10,143 nucleotides of DNA. It comes from Wenzhouxiangella sp. GTDB lineage: Bacteria; Pseudomonadota; Gammaproteobacteria; Xanthomonadales; Wenzhouxiangellaceae. Under the pieces are notes generated by a model. It had not been told where the DNA came from and did not search any database. It saw only the letters and a list, made by a program, of their open reading frames with translations. Below are positions 5,360-10,143 of this stretch, one piece after another (positions within the stretch are counted from its first letter, which is position 1; every line of letters starts with the position of its first letter). The stretch lies in the NCBI GenBank assembly GCA_021767625.1, contig JAASTB010000052.1, positions 1 through 10,143 of the forward strand, written 5' to 3'. Both the position numbers and the translations under genes were made by a program.

Positions 5360-6672
5360 GCATGAAAATCGTCGCCTGGAGCGCGCTCGGGCCCGACGAG
5401 CGCGAAAACCTGCTCGCCCGGCCCGCGCTGGAGACCACCGAGGAATTGCGGTCCGCCGTGGCCGACATCATCGACACGGTTCGCCGCGAAGGGGATCGGG
5501 CGGTGCGCGACTACGGCCGCCGCTTCGACGGACGTGAACCCGCCGCCCTGCTGGCCGGCGCCGACGACCTGGCTTCGGCCAGAGACGAACTCGACGACGC
5601 GCTCGTCGCCGCCATCGACACCGCCATCGAGACGGTCACCCGCTTCCACGAAGCAGCGCGCCCGGGCGACTACGAAATCGAAACCGCACCCGGCGTGGCC
5701 TGCCAGGCGCGCTGGCGCGCGCTCGACCCGGTCGGCCTGTACGTACCGGCCGGCACCGCGCCGTTGCCGTCGACGGCCGTGATGCTGGGTGTGCCGGCCC
5801 GACTGGCCGGCTGCCGGCGAATCGTCCTGGCCACCCCGCCGGGCAGCGACGGACGCGCCGACGCGGCCGTGCGCTACATCGCCCACCGCCTCGAGATCGA
5901 CACCGTGCTGGTCGCCGGCGGCGCCCAGGCCGTGGCCGCCATGGCCTACGGCACCGAATCGGTCCCGAAGGTCGTGCGCGTGTTCGGCCCCGGCAACCGC
6001 TTCGTCGCCGAGGCCAAGCGCCAGGCCGCACAGGATCCCGCGGGTGCCGCCATGGACCTGCCGGCCGGGCCCTCGGAAGTCATGGTCATCGCCGACGCCA
6101 CGGCCGATCCCGATTTCGTGGCCATGGACCTTCTCAGCCAGGCCGAGCACGGCCCCGACTCGCAGGTCTTTCTGGTGACCGACGCCGACGAGCTCGCGCG
6201 GGCAGTCGTCTTTTCGCTGGAGCGACTCACCGCCGAGCTGCCGCGCGCCGCAACGGCCCGCCGGGCGCTCGAGCACGGCGCCATCATTGCCGTCGAGCGA
6301 ATCGATGAGGCGGTGCGCGTGGCCAACGACTATGCGCCGGAACACCTCATCATCGCCACGAACGACGCCCGCGCGCTGTGCGATGGCATTACCAGCGCCG
6401 GCTCGGTCTTCCTCGGCCACTACACGCCCGAGGCCCTGGGCGACTACATCTCCGGCACCAACCACGTGCTGCCGACCGGCGGCTGGGCTCGGTCTTACGC
6501 CGGCCTATCGCTGACCGACTTCATGCGCCGCATGACGGTGCAGGAAGCCACCCCCGAGGGCCTTCGGAATCTCGGCCCCGACGGCGCGCGCCTGGCCGCG
6601 CACGAGGGCCTCGACGCCCACCGCCTGGCCATCCAGCTTCGCCTCGACCGGCTCGGGGAGGGCCCGCAATGA
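5356..6672 (+). CDS. hisD: Histidinol dehydrogenase
   Basis: HisD oxidises L-histidinol to L-histidine with two NAD+, the last step of the pathway, using a zinc ion. The 438-residue protein is of normal length and complete. By alignment with the E. coli enzyme (offset of three) the zinc ligands are Gln262 and His265 in LLSQAEHG, Asp363 in LGDY and His422 in EGLDAH. The catalytic pair is Glu329-His330 in YAPEHL. The NAD-binding FGPGNRFVAEAK stretch is at 210-221. The start codon at 5356 overlaps the hisG stop as ATGA, implying translational coupling; a second ATG two codons on (5362) is equally possible. The 3' end overlaps hisC in the same way. Confidence 0.97.
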   Translation: MSMKIVAWSALGPDERENLLARPALETTEELRSAVADIIDTVRREGDRAVRDYGRRFDGREPAALLAGADDLASARDELDDALVAAIDTAIETVTRFHEAARPGDYEIETAPGVACQARWRALDPVGLYVPAGTAPLPSTAVMLGVPARLAGCRRIVLATPPGSDGRADAAVRYIAHRLEIDTVLVAGGAQAVAAMAYGTESVPKVVRVFGPGNRFVAEAKRQAAQDPAGAAMDLPAGPSEVMVIADATADPDFVAMDLLSQAEHGPDSQVFLVTDADELARAVVFSLERLTAELPRAATARRALEHGAIIAVERIDEAVRVANDYAPEHLIIATNDARALCDGITSAGSVFLGHYTPEALGDYISGTNHVLPTGGWARSYAGLSLTDFMRRMTVQEATPEGLRNLGPDGARLAAHEGLDAHRLAIQLRLDRLGEGPQ

Positions 6673-7733
6673 GCATCGCCGACCTGGCAAGGCCGGAAAT
6701 CCGGGCCCTGGCGCCTTATGCTTCGGCGCGCGCGCTCGCCGACAGCGCCGGCATCCTGCTCAACGCCAACGAAAACCCCTGGCCTCCCGAAGGCGACGGC
6801 GGCCTCGGCCTCAACCGCTACCCCGAACCGCAACCGGCTTCGCTCAAAGGCAAGCTGGCCGCCCACTACGGCATCGCCGTCGAGAACCTGCTGCTGACCC
6901 GCGGCAGCGACGAGGGCATCGACCTGCTGACGCGCGCCTTCGTGCGGCCCGGCGCCGATCGGGTCGTCACCTGCCCGCCCTGCTTCGGCATGTACGCGCT
7001 GTCAGCGCGCATCCAGGGCGCGGAGCTCGTCGAGGTGCCGCTGCGCGAAAGTGAAGACGGCTTCGAACCGGACCTCGAGGGCCTGGCCGCCGCCGGAGAG
7101 GCCAAGCTGCTCTTCCTGTGCTCGCCCAACAACCCGACCGGCGACGGCCTGGCGGCCGAAACCGTGCTCGACCTCGCCCGCCGGCGAAGCGGCGAAGGCC
7201 TGGTCGTGATCGACGAGGCCTACATCGAGTTTTCCGACCGGCAGTCCCTGGCCTCGCGCGTGGCACAGCAGCCCAACCTGGTCGTGCTGCGCACCCTGTC
7301 GAAGGCCTTCGGCCTGGCCGGTTGCCGCCTGGGCGCGCTGATCGCCCATCCCGAGGTCGTCGACCTGCTCCGGCGCATCATCCCGCCCTACCCGCTGCCG
7401 ACGCCGGCCGTGGCCGCCGCCGAAGCGACGCTCGAGCCCGAAGCGGTGGCGGCGCGGCGCGAGCAGATCGACCTGTTGATGGACGACAAGCGGCGCCTCG
7501 TCACGGCCCTGGAAGGCCACGAATCCATCCGCAAAGTCTGGCCGGGCGAAGCCAATTTCGTGCTGGTCCGCGCCGCCGACGGCCCGGCCCTGGTGCGCGA
7601 TGCGGCCGCGGCCGGCATCCGCCTGCGCGACCAGTCCGCCCAGCCGGGGCTGGCCGACTGCGTGCGTATCACGCTCGGCACGCCCGAGGAAAACACCGCA
7701 TTCATCGAATTCCTGCAAAAGTGGCAAGCATGA
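6669..7733 (+). CDS. hisC: Histidinol-phosphate aminotransferase
   Basis: HisC is a PLP enzyme that transfers an amino group from glutamate to imidazole-acetol phosphate, giving histidinol phosphate. The 354-residue product has the class-II aminotransferase layout: LNANENP near 31-37 in the N-terminal arm, the PLP-contacting SPNNPTG at 152-158, IDEAY at 181-185, and the Schiff-base lysine at 212 in TLSKAFGLAG, followed by the conserved CRLG. It ends RITLGTPEEN...EFL as in other HisC proteins. Start and stop each overlap a neighbour by ATGA, so it is translated as part of the hisGDCB block. Confidence 0.97.
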   Translation: MSIADLARPEIRALAPYASARALADSAGILLNANENPWPPEGDGGLGLNRYPEPQPASLKGKLAAHYGIAVENLLLTRGSDEGIDLLTRAFVRPGADRVVTCPPCFGMYALSARIQGAELVEVPLRESEDGFEPDLEGLAAAGEAKLLFLCSPNNPTGDGLAAETVLDLARRRSGEGLVVIDEAYIEFSDRQSLASRVAQQPNLVVLRTLSKAFGLAGCRLGALIAHPEVVDLLRRIIPPYPLPTPAVAAAEATLEPEAVAARREQIDLLMDDKRRLVTALEGHESIRKVWPGEANFVLVRAADGPALVRDAAAAGIRLRDQSAQPGLADCVRITLGTPEENTAFIEFLQKWQA

Positions 7734-8791
7734 AAAAAGTACTCTTCATCGACCGCGACGGTTGCCTGATCGCCGAGCCGGAAGACGAGCAGGTCGATTC
7801 CTTCGACAAGTTCCGCCTGATGCCGGGCGTGATTCCGGCGCTGTTGAAGCTCAAAGACGCCGGCTTTCGCTTCGTGATGGTCAGCAACCAGGACGGCCTG
7901 GGCACCGACGCCTTTCCGGAATCCGACTTTCGCGGACCGCAGAACCTGCTGCTGCAGATCCTCGAAAGCCAGGGCATCGAATTCGACGCCCTGCACATCG
8001 ACCCGACCCTGCCCGAAGACAACGCACCCACGCGCAAGCCGGGCATCGGCATGCTGCTCGACTACCTGCGCGACCCGCAGCTCGACCGGCAGCGATCCGC
8101 GGTGATCGGCGACCGGCAGACCGACCTGGAACTGGCCGACAACATGGGCCTGCCCGGCTACCGCATCGGGACCGACGGCCTGGACTGGCCGGGCGTCGCC
8201 CGCGCCCTGCTCGGCACCGCCCGCACCGGCGAGGTCCGCCGTCAGACCCGCGAGACCGATATCGCCGTGAAGGTCGACCTGGACGCAATCGGGCCGGTCG
8301 CCATCGACACCGGCATCGGCTTCTTCGACCACATGCTCGAGCAGGTCGCCGCGCACGGCGGCTTCGCCCTGGACCTGCGCTGCAAGGGCGACCTCGAAGT
8401 CGACGAACACCACACCGTCGAGGACTGCGCACTCGCCCTCGGCGGCGCCCTGGACCGGGCACTGGGCGACCGCAGCGGCATCGGCCGCTACGGCTTCCTG
8501 CTGCCCATGGACGAGTCGCTGGCGCAGGTGGCGATCGACCTGTCCGGCCGCCCGGCCATCGTCTTCGAAGCCGACTTCCCGCGCGAGTCCGTCGGCGGGC
8601 TGCACACCGAAATGGTCGAACACTTCTTCGCCTCCCTGTCCCAGGCCCTGCGCTGCGCCATCCACGTGAAAGTCACCGGCGAGAACACCCACCACATGGT
8701 CGAAGCCTGCTTCAAGGGCGTCGGCCGCGCCCTGCGCCCGGCCCTGGCCCGCACGGGCTCCGGCACTCCGTCGACCAAGGGGGTCTTGTGA
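7730..8791 (+). CDS. hisB: Bifunctional histidinol-phosphatase / imidazoleglycerol-phosphate dehydratase
   Basis: The 353-residue fusion catalyses two pathway steps. Residues 1-165 are the HAD phosphatase: nucleophile Asp8 and acid/base Asp10 in FIDRDG, SNQDG at 52-56, Lys103 in RKPG, and GDRQTD at 127-132. Residues 172-353 are the dehydratase, with the paired metal motifs FFDHM (198-202), DEHHTVED (225-232) and HHMVEACFK (321-329), and the typical ending SxKGVL. Two oddities are visible. The usual DRDGT is DRDGC. At the four positions that bind zinc in E. coli HisB (Cys-x-His ... Cys-x-Cys), this protein has Asp91, Thr93, Ala99 and Thr101, so no structural zinc is expected. I recall the same DNAPTRKPG form in Xanthomonas HisB. 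The ATG overlaps hisC; behind the stop comes repeat element 2. Confidence 0.96.
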   Translation: MKKVLFIDRDGCLIAEPEDEQVDSFDKFRLMPGVIPALLKLKDAGFRFVMVSNQDGLGTDAFPESDFRGPQNLLLQILESQGIEFDALHIDPTLPEDNAPTRKPGIGMLLDYLRDPQLDRQRSAVIGDRQTDLELADNMGLPGYRIGTDGLDWPGVARALLGTARTGEVRRQTRETDIAVKVDLDAIGPVAIDTGIGFFDHMLEQVAAHGGFALDLRCKGDLEVDEHHTVEDCALALGGALDRALGDRSGIGRYGFLLPMDESLAQVAIDLSGRPAIVFEADFPRESVGGLHTEMVEHFFASLSQALRCAIHVKVTGENTHHMVEACFKGVGRALRPALARTGSGTPSTKGVL

Positions 8792-8817
8792 TGGTTTTGG
8801 GGGTTGGTCCTTTTGGC

Positions 8818-8985
8818 GCACGCGGAGTCGCAGAGGGGCAGAGTTCGCAGAGAAAACAAGAGAACCATTTGTTGACGAGGCCAGTCGCTTTTCCGGGCGC
8901 AAGCAAGAGCCTGGACGAACGAATACTTGCGTCCCTTTCTCTCTTTTCCTCTGCGTACTCCGCTCCTCTGCGGCTCTGCGTGAGT
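8818..8985. repeat. Inverted-repeat element 2 (hisB/hisH junction)
   Basis: The left arm (8818-8852) and right arm (8949-8985, minus strand) repeat the arms of element 1: CACGC-R-GAG-Y-CGCAGAGG-R-GC followed by GAG and a final CGCAGAG. The centre of about 96 bases differs from that of element 1. No ORF is present, and with the 26 bases before it the element fills almost the whole gap between hisB and hisH. The right arm ends 20 bases before the hisH start, leaving the Shine-Dalgarno outside. Confidence 0.87.
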
Positions 8986-9005
8986 GCCATTACGGGAGCC
9001 CGAAG

Positions 9006-9593
9006 ATGACCATCGCGGTGATCAACTCCGGCGGCGCCAACCTCGGCTCCGTCCAGCACGCCCTGCATCGCCTCGGTGTCGAGTCGGTGCTGACGAAAGA
9101 CGCCGAGGTCATCCGCTCGGCCGAAAAGGTCATCCTGCCCGGCGTGGGTGCGGCGGCCTGGGCGATGAACGCCCTGCGCGAGGCCGGGCTGGTCGACGTG
9201 ATCCGGGGCCTGAGCCAGCCGGTGCTGGGCATCTGCCTAGGCCTGCAGCTGATGTTCGAGTCCTCCGAGGAGGGCGCCGTCGACTGCCTCGGCCTGATCC
9301 CCGGCCGGGTGCGCAAGCTTCAGGTCGGCGATGACCTCAGGCTGCCGCACATGGGCTGGAACCAGCTCGAATGGATCGCCGACGATCCGCTCGCCGCCGG
9401 CCTCGACGGCAGCGAATGGTTCTACTTCGTCCACGGCTACGCCGCGCCGGTCGACCACGCCGTGGCGGTCAGCGAACACGGCCAACGCTTCGCCGCCGTC
9501 GTGCGCCACGAAAACTTCGCCGCCTGCCAGTTCCACCCCGAAAAGTCCGCCGGTGCCGGCGCGCGAGTCCTGCAAAACTTTCTTGGATGTTGA
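9006..9593 (+). CDS. hisH: Imidazole glycerol phosphate synthase, glutamine amidotransferase subunit
   Basis: HisH hydrolyses glutamine and passes ammonia to HisF, which forms imidazole glycerol phosphate and AICAR. The 195-residue protein is a complete class-I glutamine amidotransferase: nucleophile Cys77 in LGICLGLQLMF, and His177 and Glu179 in CQFHPEKS. The oxyanion segment PGVG is at 45-48, the HisF-interface motif PHMGWN at 114-119, and FVHGY at 141-145. The start has a GGGAG Shine-Dalgarno seven bases upstream, stronger than that of the other his genes, which fits its separation from hisB by 214 bases of repeat element and loss of translational coupling. hisF, its partner, must lie beyond the window. 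Confidence 0.96.
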   Translation: MTIAVINSGGANLGSVQHALHRLGVESVLTKDAEVIRSAEKVILPGVGAAAWAMNALREAGLVDVIRGLSQPVLGICLGLQLMFESSEEGAVDCLGLIPGRVRKLQVGDDLRLPHMGWNQLEWIADDPLAAGLDGSEWFYFVHGYAAPVDHAVAVSEHGQRFAAVVRHENFAACQFHPEKSAGAGARVLQNFLGC

Positions 9594-9599
9594 AAACCA

Positions 9600-9739
9600 T
9601 GGAACCACCGAAGACACCGAATACACCGAAAATGGAAAGCACCAATAGCTGGAAACCCCGCCCTGGAAGGGAAAACCGATATCCGCCTCTGGCCGTATCT
9701 GCTTTTCCTTCGGTGTATTCAGTGTCTTCGGTGGTTCCA
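9600..9739. repeat. Inverted-repeat element 3 (hisH/hisA junction)
   Basis: The left arm (9600-9630) and right arm (9709-9739) are inverted copies of 31 bp with a single mismatch. The arm is a string of 9-base units CACCGAAGA, CACCGAATA, CACCGAAAA after a TGGAAC lead. The centre of about 78 bases has no gene. The element starts seven bases after the hisH stop codon and ends 26 bases before hisA. The arm sequence differs from elements 1 and 2, but size, 9-base periodicity and position are the same. An open frame over the left arm reads TTEDTEYTE, which I regard as fortuitous. Confidence 0.9.
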
Positions 9740-9765
9740 GTCATTTTTTTGAGCGGGGCCGCAAC

Positions 9766-10143
9766 ATGCTATTGATTCCGGCCATCGACCTGCGCGGCGG
9801 GCGCGTGGTGCGGCTGCAGCAGGGCGACTATGCGCGTGAGACGCGCTACGACGACGACGCGCTGGTGGTCGCGAAGCGTTACGCCGACGCCGGCGCGTCG
9901 CTGATTCACATCGTCGATCTCGACAGCGCCCGCGACGGCGGCACCGCCAATCTCGACGCCATCGAGCAGCTCTGCCACGAGGTCGACGCCGACATCCAGA
10001 CCGGCGGCGGCGTTCGCTCGCATGAGGATTTTCAGCGCCGCATCGATGTCGGCGCCGCGCGCGTCGTCATCGGCAGCCTGTGCGTGCGCGAGCCGGCCAC
10101 GATCGCCGGCTGGCTCAGCGGCCCGGACGGTGATCGCATCGTC
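9766..10143 (+). CDS. hisA: ProFAR isomerase HisA (3' end outside the window)
   Basis: HisA converts ProFAR to PRFAR by an Amadori rearrangement. Only the first 126 codons are present, about half of a normal HisA of some 245 residues; the frame is open to the window edge. Visible family features of the TIM barrel are LLIPAIDLRGGRVVRL with the catalytic Asp8, GDY near 20-22, LIHIVDLDSARDGG near 46-59, and the phosphate-binding QTGGGVRS near 77-84 followed by GAARVVIGS near 96-104. The second catalytic Asp would lie just beyond the edge. The start at 9766 has only a weak purine stretch upstream. The gene follows element 3 and continues the his operon. Confidence 0.95.
   Translation, partial: MLLIPAIDLRGGRVVRLQQGDYARETRYDDDALVVAKRYADAGASLIHIVDLDSARDGGTANLDAIEQLCHEVDADIQTGGGVRSHEDFQRRIDVGAARVVIGSLCVREPATIAGWLSGPDGDRIV

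Noticed and set aside
5119..6465. Long open frame on the minus strand opposite hisG/hisD
   Set aside because: It is antisense to two fully conserved his genes. Long antisense frames are expected in GC-rich coding DNA, and its translation resembles no family.
7388..8902. Open frame of about 500 codons on the minus strand opposite hisC/hisB
   Set aside because: Shadow of hisC and hisB with low-complexity GC-driven composition; it also runs through repeat element 2.
9594..9648. Small peptide reading TTEDTEYTEN in element 3
   Set aside because: It is the translation of the 9-base repeat in one frame, with no start signal of its own.

Overview
The window is chromosomal DNA of high GC content, most likely from a gammaproteobacterium of the Xanthomonadales or a close relative. 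Three things point that way: a bifunctional fused HisB, a TrpR/YerC-type regulator directly upstream of hisG, and a HisB phosphatase domain lacking the zinc-loop cysteines of the E. coli enzyme (a variant I recall from Xanthomonas but cannot check here). There are no rRNA or tRNA genes, no transposase and no CRISPR array.

Left part (1-3800), unrelated single genes. A secreted seven-bladed beta-propeller protein of the virginiamycin-B-lyase-like family (+) converges on a DUF1295 / steroid-5-alpha-reductase-like membrane protein (-). The two stop codons are joined by nine copies of the heptamer TGAAACC. Upstream of the DUF1295 gene, on the same (-) strand, is a small gene below usual length cut-offs. 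It has an almost consensus sigma-54 (RpoN) -24/-12 promoter, a good Shine-Dalgarno, a 52-codon very acidic ORF, a structured 3' region and a perfect-stem terminator. Helically phased T-tracts and a TGACA direct repeat lie upstream of the promoter. This unit is the best candidate for something undescribed. It is followed on the + strand by an EamA/DMT-type permease and a small exported protein of unknown function.

Right part (3870-10143), the histidine biosynthesis operon: TrpR/YerC-like regulator - hisG - hisD - hisC - hisB - hisH - hisA (cut by the window end; hisF and hisI/hisIE would be expected next). HisG makes phosphoribosyl-ATP from ATP and PRPP. HisA and HisH(F) act in the middle of the pathway. 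HisB performs the dehydratase and phosphatase steps, HisC the transamination, and HisD the final oxidation to histidine. hisG/hisD, hisD/hisC and hisC/hisB all overlap by ATGA. A near-perfect 26-bp palindrome resembling the E. coli trp operator covers the regulator's promoter and suggests autoregulation of the operon.

Every junction in the operon that is not an ATGA overlap (regulator/hisG, hisB/hisH, hisH/hisA) holds a non-coding inverted-repeat element of 140-168 bp. Its 31-37 bp arms are built from roughly 9-bp repeats around an unconserved centre. The first two have homologous arms. The third uses a different repeat sequence with the same architecture.
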